Of a stretch of DNA of 5,728 nucleotides, positions 1 to 4,635 are shown in pieces. Position 1 is the first letter of the stretch. Every line of letters begins with the position of its first letter. The DNA is taken from the NCBI GenBank assembly GCA_021824385.1, contig JAKAKU010000035.1, forward strand, positions 1 through 5,728, read 5' to 3'. Source of the stretch: a bacterium. Its GTDB lineage: Bacteria > Patescibacteriota > Microgenomatia > UBA8517. Made by a program: the position numbers and the translations under genes. The notes beneath the pieces are model-generated. The model was not told the origin of the DNA and did not search any database. It worked only from the letters and a program-made list of their open reading frames with translations.

Positions 1-159
1 GGAGCAGAAGGAAGCGTCTTAATGCAAACAGGAGTTCAGAGCGTTTTGTACGAGGAAGTCTTTGAGGATGACTACTCAGTCTTAAAACTGAGCGCAGTCG
101 TTGAAGAAGTACAGACCATGCTTACTGATGTTCGGTTTGTATTCCCTGAAGCTTTATAG
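1..159 (+). CDS. 3' end of an unrecognised gene (partial at window edge)
   Basis: Frame 1 is open from the first base to a TAG at 157-159 and encodes 52 residues ending VRFVFPEAL. The fragment is acidic (EEVFEDD, VVEEV) and not recognised. It is most simply the C-terminus of a gene that begins upstream. An alternative is a complete 45-residue gene starting at ATG 22, because AGAAGGAAG at 6-14 stands 7 bases before that ATG and would be a good ribosome binding site. The sequence upstream of the window would decide. The stop codon lies inside the likely -10 box of the next gene, so there is no room for a terminator at this junction. Confidence 0.7.
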   Translation, partial: GAEGSVLMQTGVQSVLYEEVFEDDYSVLKLSAVVEEVQTMLTDVRFVFPEAL

Positions 160-166
160 TCCATCG
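131..166 (+). promoter_or_regulatory. Probable sigma70 promoter of the 217-531 gene
   Basis: A TATAGT -10 box (155-160) overlaps the previous stop codon. A weak -35 (TTCGGT, 131-136) lies 18 bases upstream. CCATCG follows at 161-166, the same hexamer found just after the -10 box of other promoters in this window. A TATACA at 193-198 is a competing -10 box but would leave almost no leader. Confidence 0.4.
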
Positions 167-216
167 TGGTACTATGAAACTTCCGTTTTGCGTATACACA
201 AAAGGTGTTCAAAAAA

Positions 217-531
217 ATGCGTGTTTGTATCGTTGCAAATGCAGTAGAGGCAAGTTTGGTTTTGATGCAGTTTTCAGACATCGACGCGATTATTCAAACA
301 GCCGAAAATGATTTGATATCGACATTTTTGTTTCGCTTCGACTGCTTGTATGCTGACGCGTTGAAAGGGGTGCAATCAAACTTTGGCTGGCATGTTAAGT
401 TCAGTCCGGAGCGACACTATGTAGCACCAGTTCTTGGCCCGGCAACGCTTTTAAAAACGAAGATTAGAAGCATTGTCCCGTCAAGTGAACCGGTGGAGTT
501 TTTGGAGTATCACCGGCTTGCAAAAACGTGA
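217..531 (+). CDS. Orphan protein, 104 residues
   Basis: The start is placed at ATG 217 because AAAGGTG at 201-207 lies 9 bases before it. A GTG at 205 in the same frame would consume that ribosome binding site. The product begins with a hydrophobic strand (MRVCIVANAV), followed by a probable helix with alternating hydrophobic and acidic residues (about 19-37), then a more basic C-terminal half (about 61-104). There is no signal peptide, clear membrane segment or recognised motif, and I do not recognise the family. It stops at 531, just before a hairpin shared with the convergent gene on the other strand. Confidence 0.8.
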   Translation: MRVCIVANAVEASLVLMQFSDIDAIIQTAENDLISTFLFRFDCLYADALKGVQSNFGWHVKFSPERHYVAPVLGPATLLKTKIRSIVPSSEPVEFLEYHRLAKT

Positions 532-538
532 ACTTCAT

Positions 539-565
539 AAAAAAGCGGGGTCAAATGGCCCCGCT
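539..565 (-). terminator. Intrinsic terminator between convergent genes
   Basis: AGCGGGGTC (544-552) and GGCCCCGCT (557-565) form a 9-bp stem with one T-G pair and an AAAT loop. Read on the minus strand, the stem is followed directly by TTTTT, so it terminates the minus-strand gene, whose TGA stop (551-553) lies at the base of the loop. On the + strand a later TTTTT (571-575) may give weaker termination of the 217-531 gene. Confidence 0.8.
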
Positions 566-874
566 CACTGTTTTTCTCCAGTCTTTTATAAATCCAGTCA
601 TGAACTTGGTTACGTCGCTGACTGTCAAAAGTCGGTTTGCTATTGGGAACAAAACTACTCTGCACCACGCGGGGTTATGTTTATCATAGATAACACACCC
701 ACTCGTGATACCGTGCCCCAATAGAAATACATCATCACAGAATGTGAAAACCAACTGGCGATCTTTATCTGATGCGATAATGGTGCCATCTCGAAGTCTT
801 CGAAATATTCTAAACTCTCGTTTTACTAGATCAAAGATCGCATTATATCGCGCTTCGTATTCACTGGGACTCAT
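551..874 (-). CDS. Orphan protein, 107 residues, minus strand
   Basis: ATG at 874-872 is preceded on the minus strand by GAGGGAGA (888-881) at a spacing of 6, which fixes the start. The product begins with a basic helix (about residues 4-29, rich in Arg and Lys), followed by probable beta strands around 31-34, 40-46, 59-63 and 71-77, and a C-terminal helix (about 84-101). Cysteines 46, 60 and 71 form no known metal motif. The family is not recognised. The gene lies downstream of the 944-1336 gene in the same direction. No separate promoter is evident, so it is probably reached by readthrough past the hairpin at 906-933. Confidence 0.82.
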   Translation of the reverse strand: MSPSEYEARYNAIFDLVKREFRIFRRLRDGTIIASDKDRQLVFTFCDDVFLLGHGITSGCVIYDKHNPAWCRVVLFPIANRLLTVSDVTKFMTGFIKDWRKTVSGAI

Positions 875-900
875 TATCGCTCTCCCTCGTGACTCCCTTA

Positions 901-933
901 AGAAAGATGGCGTGGAGGTATTTCCACGCCATC
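901..933 (-). terminator. Hairpin terminator or attenuator between the two minus-strand genes
   Basis: GATGGCGTGGA (906-916) and TCCACGCCATC (923-933) form a perfect 11-bp stem with a 6-base loop. On the minus strand it is followed by TTTCTT, a moderate U-tract. It starts 11 bases after the stop of the 944-1336 gene. On the + strand it is followed by AAAGAAC, so it acts on minus-strand transcripts. Only about 31 bases separate it from the next ATG, leaving no room for a normal promoter. Partial termination or a processing site is therefore plausible. Confidence 0.75.
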
Positions 934-943
934 AAAGAACAAA

Positions 944-1336
944 CTAAACGATCACTGCTGGTTCTGGGTAATCTTGCGCATTTAAAAGAAACGGTCGAGT
1001 AGCGTGAATAACGGTTTCGAAAAAGGTACTACGATAGATCGGGACACCGGCACCGATAAACTTCAACTGAATAGTGCAGTCTTTGTTCTGCGTAATTATC
1101 ACGCTCATATTCCGATTTTCGGTGAGGTAGGTTTGCCAACCACCACCTTGAATCGATGTGTCCAGACCAATCTTCATTGCAAGTGCCTTTTCGTTTCCGG
1201 CGAGTCGTATCTTTTCAACCAGACCTGCCGCAGGGGCATTGCTTGCCCATGCTTTTGCTGCAGACGCGATAGACTCTAAAACTGGCGCCAAATGAACGGG
1301 TTCGATTACCAAACTCAGAATGTCGTTGCGACCCAT
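944..1336 (-). CDS. Orphan protein, 130 residues, minus strand
   Basis: ATG at 1336-1334 is preceded on the minus strand by GGAGAG (1348-1343) at a spacing of 6. The stop is TAG at 946-944. The N-terminal half is helical and Ala-rich (about 14-33, then 36-55). A Gly-rich turn follows (IQGGGW, 62-67), then a beta-rich half with strands near 78-82, 87-93 and 105-110. The end is Pro-rich and hydrophobic (YPEPAVIV). It has one cysteine (87), no signal peptide and no recognised family. It appears to be the first gene of a two-gene minus-strand unit driven by the promoter at 1384-1389. Confidence 0.83.
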   Translation of the reverse strand: MGRNDILSLVIEPVHLAPVLESIASAAKAWASNAPAAGLVEKIRLAGNEKALAMKIGLDTSIQGGGWQTYLTENRNMSVIITQNKDCTIQLKFIGAGVPIYRSTFFETVIHATRPFLLNAQDYPEPAVIV

Positions 1337-1367
1337 GTGTTACTCTCCAAACTATAATGATCAATAA

Positions 1368-1383
1368 CCCCTACTGTTAGGGG
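1368..1383. repeat. Inverted repeat at the start of the minus-strand transcript (operator or leader hairpin)
   Basis: CCCCTA (1368-1373), CTGT, TAGGGG (1378-1383) is a perfect 6-bp inverted repeat. It lies directly downstream of the minus-strand TATAAT, covering the expected transcription start. It is not followed by a U-tract in either direction, so it is not a terminator. A repressor or activator operator, or a 5' end hairpin, fits the position. Confidence 0.5.
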
Positions 1384-1389
1384 ATTATA
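1384..1389 (-). promoter_or_regulatory. -10 box of the minus-strand promoter for 944-1336
   Basis: On the minus strand 1389-1384 reads TATAAT, a perfect sigma70 -10 box, 47 bases before the ATG. The -35 position (about 1407-1412) has no good match and coincides with the -35 box of the divergent + strand promoter. The two promoters therefore probably share or compete for the same DNA. Confidence 0.5.
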
Positions 1390-1407
1390 GTGTATGCCTT
1401 TCTTCAT

Positions 1408-1435
1408 TTGCCTGCAACTCAGCGAGTGTTATACT
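1408..1435 (+). promoter_or_regulatory. Sigma70 promoter of the 1478-1768 gene
   Basis: TTGCCT (1408-1413), a 16-base spacer and TATACT (1430-1435), with an extended -10 TGT at 1427-1429. The leader is about 35 bases. It is divergent from the minus-strand promoter at 1384-1389. Confidence 0.65.
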
Positions 1436-1477
1436 TGTGCGGTTTACGGATAAATATTTTTGTAAGGAGATTTGAGA

Positions 1478-1768
1478 ATGAATGTTGGAATTTATCCAAA
1501 CGAAGAATCCGCCCTTCAGGCTTTGGTTTTAGAATCGTTTGACATCTTTCTCTTGACCGGTTTTGAAGGTTGCTGCCACACAGCGGTGATCGTCCCAAAT
1601 GGTCCGTATTCGGACATGTTTGAAGGCCTGTACGAAACCTATATTCCCAAGCAGATTCCAACTGCACACAGCTACTTTGAACGAAACAAAACGCTCACCG
1701 AAGTAGTAGATGAAATTACGTTAGAGATTCCCGAAGCAAGATTTTTCGATCAGCGAGCTGGTGTATAA
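1478..1768 (+). CDS. Orphan protein, 96 residues
   Basis: ATG 1478 follows GGAGA (1466-1470) at a spacing of 7. A TTG at 1472 in frame would be 1 base from that site and is rejected. The protein starts with a strand (MNVGIY), an acidic helix with EESALQALVLES (about 9-20), a hydrophobic strand (about 21-27), then GFEGCCH (28-34) with adjacent cysteines, a strand (TAVIVP) and an acidic helix near 71-83. There is no membrane segment or recognised domain, and the single CCH is not enough for a metal-site call. It has its own promoter and terminator and so is monocistronic. Confidence 0.83.
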   Translation: MNVGIYPNEESALQALVLESFDIFLLTGFEGCCHTAVIVPNGPYSDMFEGLYETYIPKQIPTAHSYFERNKTLTEVVDEITLEIPEARFFDQRAGV

Positions 1769-1776
1769 ACGTATTT

Positions 1777-1813
1777 TGGCGCAGTTTTTTTGTAAAGCTG
1801 CGCCACTATTTTT
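1777..1813 (+). terminator. Intrinsic terminator after 1478-1768
   Basis: TGGCGCAG (1777-1784) pairs with CTGCGCCA (1798-1805). The intervening bases can extend the stem by T-G and T-A pairs. TATTTTT follows at 1807-1813. The end of this U-tract overlaps the -35 box of the next promoter. Confidence 0.72.
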
Positions 1814-1840
1814 GATCTTCAGCCCATAATGCAATATACT
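1812..1840 (+). promoter_or_regulatory. Sigma70 promoter of the 1875-2461 two-gene unit
   Basis: TTGATC (1812-1817), exactly 17 bases, then TATACT (1835-1840). CCCATA lies inside the spacer (1822-1827) and CCATCG at 1845-1850 covers the expected +1 A. The leader is about 28 bases. Confidence 0.7.
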
Positions 1841-1874
1841 TTCCCCATCGGAATGAAAAGAGAGGAGTTTTTTA

Positions 1875-2162
1875 ATGAATCGCTCATTCCATCGTGACGT
1901 AGAACTGGCTCGTAGAGAGGTCTGCGAACTGGTTGACTCAGAAACGCTTGCTTTGTATCGGAGGGCTGCCTTGCGGTGTACTGTTCCGGTCCAAATTGTG
2001 GTGAAGGCCACCGAAGGCCAGCCGTTCATAGATGCTGAGGGACATTCTCAGCTTGTTTCACTGGGGAGCACGTTTGTTGTTATCGCTCATCCCGAGAATT
2101 CACTCAGCGAATTTCGTGAGAAAGTTTTAGAAGTAACTTTGGAATCTACTGGGGGAGAATAA
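1875..2162 (+). CDS. Orphan protein, 95 residues, paralogue of its downstream neighbour
   Basis: ATG 1875 is preceded by GAGGAG (1862-1867) at a spacing of 7. The N-terminus is a charged helix (about 4-30), followed by alternating strands and a final acidic stretch. Residues 22-40 match SExLxxYRxxxLxxxxPVQ, present with identical spacing at residues 21-39 of the next gene. DAEG (53-56) and GSTFVV (64-69) correspond to DIEG (50-53) and GSISVV (58-63) there. This points to an old tandem duplication. The function is unknown and no family is recognised. The last codons overlap the ribosome binding site of the next gene, so the two are co-transcribed. Confidence 0.85.
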   Translation: MNRSFHRDVELARREVCELVDSETLALYRRAALRCTVPVQIVVKATEGQPFIDAEGHSQLVSLGSTFVVIAHPENSLSEFREKVLEVTLESTGGE

Positions 2163-2167
2163 ACGAG

Positions 2168-2461
2168 TTGAATGCACGGCTAATCTATAAACCGTTGGAA
2201 GTGTCGATTTTAGTAGTCGTTAATGAATCTGAACCACTGGGGGAATACCGAAAGTTTTGGCTCTCTCCCGGCACGCCAGTTCAGCTTGACGACCATCGAG
2301 CGCTACGGGTACGAGACATTGAAGGCTTGCAGTACACGGGAAGTATTTCGGTCGTTTCTTTTAGCGAGAAAAGTGTAAAGAAACTATCGTTTTTCGTGAG
2401 CAAGCAGGCCTATGACGAGGCGATTGTTCCACCGCCTGAGGTAAGTGAAAAGACGGAATAA
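2168..2461 (+). CDS. Orphan protein, 97 residues, paralogue of 1875-2162 and related to 4636-4923
   Basis: A TTG start at 2168 lies 10 bases after GGGGGAG (2151-2157). The only nearby ATG (2172) is in another frame and stops after three codons. The gene begins 5 bases after the preceding stop, so this is the one clear + strand operon in the window. Predicted layout is mostly beta: strands about 11-18, 37-40, 45-49 and 58-65. SExLxxYRxxxLxxxxPVQ at 21-39 is shared with the upstream gene, and VSKxxxDEAI at 77-86 is shared with the 4636-4923 protein. The tail is acidic and Pro-rich (VPPPEVSEKTE). The function is unknown. Confidence 0.83.
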   Translation: MNARLIYKPLEVSILVVVNESEPLGEYRKFWLSPGTPVQLDDHRALRVRDIEGLQYTGSISVVSFSEKSVKKLSFFVSKQAYDEAIVPPPEVSEKTE

Positions 2462-2471
2462 TTTGGTGTTT

Positions 2472-2497
2472 GGGCAGGTTTAACCCTGCCCCTTTTT
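2472..2497 (+). terminator. Intrinsic terminator after 2168-2461
   Basis: GGGCAGG (2472-2478), loop TTTAAC, CCTGCCC (2485-2491), one C, then TTTTT (2493-2497). It starts 10 bases after the stop codon. Confidence 0.88.
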
Positions 2498-2509
2498 GTA
2501 CCCCATAAT

Positions 2510-2538
2510 TTGCTTTTTAAGCTGAAAAATGATACAAT
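2510..2538 (+). promoter_or_regulatory. Sigma70 promoter of the membrane protein gene
   Basis: TTGCTT (2510-2515), 17 bases, TACAAT (2533-2538), with extended -10 TGA at 2530-2532. CCCATA (2502-2507) stands just upstream of the -35 box. AAATGATACAAT (2527-2538) is repeated exactly at 4582-4593. The leader is about 65 bases, the longest in the window, and carries only weak possible hairpins. Confidence 0.78.
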
Positions 2539-2609
2539 ACTGATAATTCGCAGGCACATAAAAGCACTGCGTAAATTGTAGTCAATTAGCACATTAAAGG
2601 GATAATATC

Positions 2610-3449
2610 ATGACTTATGCAGTACAGTTTTTGATGGGAAAAACCCATCCTCGGTCATTTGTGAACGAGTTGTTTTTCGTTGTAGGTATAACCATTGCAT
2701 GGGTGGCGCTTGTCGTTTTGGCTTTGACCCGAATGACAGGCATTGTGTTTGTTGTATTCGTTGTGTGTGGCCTTGGCCCACTGTGGGACGCAATATGCAC
2801 TGACGAACGCACCGAGGACCGCCCTCGAGTGAGAAACACAATGACATGGTTACTTTGCCTGTCGGTTGGTGAATATCTAGTTTTCTATTCTCTACACGTC
2901 GACTATGGTCACGAAGTACCGTACTTTGGCGTTATGCCTATATTAATGGTTGCTCTTACGCTGTACACGATTTTTTCGGTCCATAGAGACCACGTACAAT
3001 CATTTCGCAGAGTTGCACCGCAGATAGTTGTTTCGCCACAAGTAGAACCGGCAGTTGAGAGAGTGGCAACTCCGGCAGTACCAGTGCAACAACAGCCAAG
3101 ACCTGCGCCGGCTCAACGGACAATCCAACCAAAGTCTTGGAATGATCTTGCTAATGAAGTCTGGAATTTCCAGCCACTCCAAGAGCAATTTCGACTGCTT
3201 ATTGAGGGCGTGCAAAGTACTGTATGGCCCGATGAAAATAAGGAGCCAAGTGATGTGTTTTTTAAGGGTTTTATCGGCGATATAAAGCGTCTGCAATTGC
3301 CGAAACCAAAAGACCTAGACAGTCTGTCTGGGACTTTCATTTGGGTTGCGCAACAGCTGCTCGAGCAACATAAGGAGCAGCCGTTTGCTAACTTAGATGA
3401 GTTCTTGGATGCAAGAGAAGCTCTCCTGACATCAAGCTTTCCAAAGTAA
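2610..3449 (+). CDS. Four-helix membrane protein with Pro/Gln/Val linker and soluble C-terminal domain
   Basis: ATG 2610 follows AAAGGGA (2596-2602) at a spacing of 7. The 279-residue product is by far the largest here. Hydrophobic segments are visible at about residues 20-40, 43-60, 78-95 and 104-124, so an inner-membrane location is expected. Basic residues after the last segment (HRDHVQSFRR) suggest the long tail is cytoplasmic. Residues 135-172 form a low-complexity linker rich in Pro, Val, Gln and Ala. Residues 175-279 look like an alpha-helical globular domain with several Trp (177, 185, 206, 245). No signal peptidase site and no catalytic motif is visible, and I do not recognise the family. 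A membrane-anchored adaptor, or a protein acting on the host envelope, is a guess from layout only. It has its own promoter and terminator. Confidence 0.9.
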   Translation: MTYAVQFLMGKTHPRSFVNELFFVVGITIAWVALVVLALTRMTGIVFVVFVVCGLGPLWDAICTDERTEDRPRVRNTMTWLLCLSVGEYLVFYSLHVDYGHEVPYFGVMPILMVALTLYTIFSVHRDHVQSFRRVAPQIVVSPQVEPAVERVATPAVPVQQQPRPAPAQRTIQPKSWNDLANEVWNFQPLQEQFRLLIEGVQSTVWPDENKEPSDVFFKGFIGDIKRLQLPKPKDLDSLSGTFIWVAQQLLEQHKEQPFANLDEFLDAREALLTSSFPK

Positions 3450-3460
3450 TGTCACGAGAC

Positions 3461-3488
3461 AAGGCGCGGATACCCCGCGCCTTTATTT
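3461..3488 (+). terminator. Intrinsic terminator after the membrane protein gene
   Basis: AAGGCGCGG (3461-3469), loop ATACC, CCGCGCCTT (3475-3483) gives a 9-bp stem, followed by TATTT. It ends 2 bases before the next extended -10 element, so the hairpin occupies the -35 position of the following promoter. Confidence 0.85.
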
Positions 3489-3489
3489 G

Positions 3490-3498
3490 TGCTACAAT
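3490..3498 (+). promoter_or_regulatory. Extended -10 promoter of the 3538-3846 gene
   Basis: TGC-TACAAT (3490-3498) is an extended -10 element. The -35 position falls within the preceding terminator stem and has no good match. CCATCG at 3504-3509 lies at the expected transcription start. Confidence 0.6.
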
Positions 3499-3537
3499 TT
3501 TTTCCATCGTATTCATATTTGAAAGGAACTTGTCCAG

Positions 3538-3846
3538 TTGACCACATTTGTGAACTTTCCCACCGGGAAGGATTGCAAACAGTCAGTTTTGAACGGAGAT
3601 GTCGACGTTGCGTATTGGGTAGTGGAAACACAAGGTTCTCGACCGTGGCTTGTTGGGTGTTTTTGCAAAACACCAGAAGATGCAGAAGATGTCGCGTCTG
3701 TTTTTGACGCAGTTCTTTCAACGCCACGGGTGACGAAAGAGAACAACCTCTGGAAAGTGTTGTACTACGACTCAGCCCATATGTATTCTGTCTTGTATGT
3801 GAAAGAGTTGTTAGAAGAACTCTTTACAGAGGATCCAAAGGCATAG
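3538..3846 (+). CDS. Orphan protein, 102 residues
   Basis: A TTG start at 3538 follows AAAGGAA (3522-3528) at a spacing of 9. No ATG is available near the ribosome binding site, and the next in-frame candidate is GTG 3550, 21 bases away. The product looks alpha/beta: a strand about 23-29, CFC (41-43), an acidic helix 45-60, a strand 71-77 and an acidic C-terminal helix with KELLEELF (89-96). Cys13, Cys41 and Cys43 show no known pattern. The family is not recognised. It is monocistronic, with its own promoter and terminator. Confidence 0.83.
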   Translation: MTTFVNFPTGKDCKQSVLNGDVDVAYWVVETQGSRPWLVGCFCKTPEDAEDVASVFDAVLSTPRVTKENNLWKVLYYDSAHMYSVLYVKELLEELFTEDPKA

Positions 3847-3858
3847 TCACAGATGTTC

Positions 3859-3888
3859 AGGCGCGGAATTGTCACCGCGCCTTTTTTT
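3859..3888 (+). terminator. Intrinsic terminator after 3538-3846
   Basis: AGGCGCGG (3859-3866), an 8-base loop and CCGCGCCT (3875-3882), followed by a run of seven T and, after one G, six more T. The stem is nearly the same as that at 3461-3483. Confidence 0.9.
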
Positions 3889-3906
3889 GTTTTTTGAAAC
3901 TTCATG

Positions 3907-3935
3907 TTGCATCTTTGTCTTTCCAGGTGTGAAAT
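3907..3935 (+). promoter_or_regulatory. Possible promoter of the zinc-finger gene
   Basis: TTGCAT (3907-3912), 17 bases, TGAAAT (3930-3935), which matches four of six -10 positions. A second -35-like TTGAAA at 3894-3899 has no partner at the right distance. This is the weakest promoter on the + strand. Because a strong terminator precedes it, some promoter must lie between 3889 and about 3950. Confidence 0.35.
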
Positions 3936-3969
3936 ACACATAAGGACAATTATTGAGGAGATTAATTTC

Positions 3970-4176
3970 ATGAGTAGTCACGATGGTTGTCAGATTTTGG
4001 CGGCACAGGAGCTTTTAGCTGTGATGCAAGGGAAGCGAATTCCAAGATGTAAATATCTCGATAGCTGTACTGGCGCAGATGCATGCCGAAGGTTTCATTT
4101 GAAAACATTGCATTCACTGCCTCTAGTGAAACGTAATGAACCGCCGCTCTGGGAGCCAAAGTCCTCAAATGTGTGA
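3970..4176 (+). CDS. Small protein with a C-x5-C-x5-C-x3-H zinc-finger signature
   Basis: ATG 3970 follows GAGGAG (3955-3960) at a spacing of 9. The frame is open upstream to an ATG at 3904, but that one has no ribosome binding site and would precede the promoter. The 68-residue product has a helix (about 8-20), then Cys27, Cys33, Cys39 and His43 in the stretch CKYLDSCTGADACRRFH, and a basic, Pro-rich tail. C-x5-C-x4-6-C-x3-H with aromatic and basic residues near the last Cys is the signature of Nab2/ZC3H14-type CCCH fingers, which in eukaryotes bind RNA. That is established for the eukaryotic family. Zinc and RNA binding here are inferred. A single finger, basic surroundings and small size fit a nucleic-acid or protein adaptor. 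It is monocistronic. Confidence 0.85.
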   Translation: MSSHDGCQILAAQELLAVMQGKRIPRCKYLDSCTGADACRRFHLKTLHSLPLVKRNEPPLWEPKSSNV

Positions 4177-4191
4177 TCCTTGTTTAGTTTA

Positions 4192-4220
4192 AAGGCGCAG
4201 CAAACAAAACTGCGCCTTCT
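4192..4220 (+). terminator. Intrinsic terminator after the zinc-finger gene
   Basis: AAGGCGCAG (4192-4200), loop CAAACAAAA, CTGCGCCTT (4210-4218). The T-tract is poor (TTCTTC), so termination may be leaky. The stem core matches those at 1777-1805 and, apart from one base pair, those at 3461-3483 and 3859-3882. Confidence 0.75.
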
Positions 4221-4234
4221 TCATGGCCCATAGC

Positions 4235-4263
4235 TTGAAATTTGAGCTTTTTTCTGCTATACT
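4235..4263 (+). promoter_or_regulatory. Strong sigma70 promoter of the 4298-4522 gene
   Basis: TTGAAA (4235-4240), exactly 17 bases, TATACT (4258-4263), with extended -10 TGC at 4255-4257. This is the best consensus match in the window. CCCATA (4228-4233) abuts the -35 box. The -10 box is embedded in a perfect inverted repeat (4254-4268). Confidence 0.82.
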
Positions 4264-4268
4264 AGCAG
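4254..4268. repeat. Inverted repeat centred on the -10 box (candidate operator)
   Basis: CTGCTA (4254-4259), TAC, TAGCAG (4263-4268) is a perfect 6-bp inverted repeat covering the extended -10 element. No U-tract follows. Its position would let a dimeric repressor block the strong promoter. The DNA alone does not show which protein, if any, binds. Confidence 0.5.
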
Positions 4269-4297
4269 TATCTATTTAAGTTTCGTGAGGGAAGAAA

Positions 4298-4522
4298 ATG
4301 CCTCAATCACGTTGGTTAAAGTCACAAATTCGACAGGATTCTTTTCCGGCTTACAAGGCTGCTGCCAAAAAAGCAAAGGCGAGTATCCGAATTTTAAAGC
4401 GGCCGGGTGAACGGTTTCGAAATTACGAAGGACATCTTATTACGGTGGACGTAGGACATTTCTGGATTGCTATCGAAGCAGCCCGCATCACAGAGTTTTG
4501 GGCAGCCTTTGAAGCCGCCTAG
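4298..4522 (+). CDS. Small basic orphan protein, 74 residues
   Basis: ATG 4298 follows GAGGGAA (4287-4293). The first 42 residues carry about 12 Lys/Arg and only two acidic residues, including a helical AAAKKAKASIRILKR (21-35). The last 30 residues are acidic and rich in Ala and aromatics (FWIAIEAARITEFWAAFEAA, 55-74), probably an amphipathic helix. This split charge suggests a nucleic-acid-contacting head and a protein- or dimer-contacting tail, but no family is recognised. It has the strongest promoter in the window and a candidate operator, so it may be highly but conditionally expressed. Confidence 0.83.
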   Translation: MPQSRWLKSQIRQDSFPAYKAAAKKAKASIRILKRPGERFRNYEGHLITVDVGHFWIAIEAARITEFWAAFEAA

Positions 4523-4541
4523 ACAAACTTTGTATATTTTC

Positions 4542-4571
4542 AAGCACTCGTCATCGAGCGAGTGCTTTTTT
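4542..4571 (+). terminator. Intrinsic terminator after 4298-4522
   Basis: AAGCACTCG (4542-4550), loop TCATCGAG, CGAGTGCTT (4559-4567), with the T run reaching 4571. The 9-bp stem is perfect. Confidence 0.9.
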
Positions 4572-4584
4572 GTGCACTCATTAA

Positions 4585-4593
4585 AACCAGGAA
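4585..4593 (+). promoter_or_regulatory. Extended -10 promoter of the 4636-4923 gene
   Basis: TGA-TACAAT (4585-4593), part of AAATGATACAAT, which is repeated exactly at 2527-2538. The -35 position falls at the edge of the preceding terminator U-tract and has no good match. Confidence 0.6.
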
Positions 4594-4635
4594 ATGATAC
4601 AATCTCAGACCACTCTAGAGTAAAGGATGTTTGAT

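Noticed and set aside
72..281. 69-codon minus-strand frame across the first gene junction
   Set aside because: It overlaps two better-supported + strand genes and has no supporting ribosome binding site.
1004..1279. 91-codon + strand frame opposite the 130-residue minus-strand gene
   Set aside because: The minus-strand frame has a ribosome binding site, promoter and terminator. The + strand frame has none, and its Cys-rich end is an antisense by-product.
2545..2609. Riboswitch or structured leader before the membrane protein gene
   Set aside because: Only two weak 5-bp stems can be drawn, there is no conserved riboswitch core, and there is no terminator or anti-terminator pair.
3000..3296. 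98-codon minus-strand frame inside the membrane protein gene
   Set aside because: It is entirely antisense to a coherent 279-codon gene. The other overlapping frames at 2608-2847 and 3113-3340 are rejected for the same reason.
3904..3969. 22-residue N-terminal extension of the zinc-finger protein from ATG 3904
   Set aside because: There is no ribosome binding site before 3904, it overlaps the probable promoter, and GAGGAG clearly serves ATG 3970.
4627..4635. ATG 4627 as start of the 4636-4923 gene
   Set aside because: It overlaps the AAAGGA ribosome binding site, whereas ATG 4636 is at the normal spacing.
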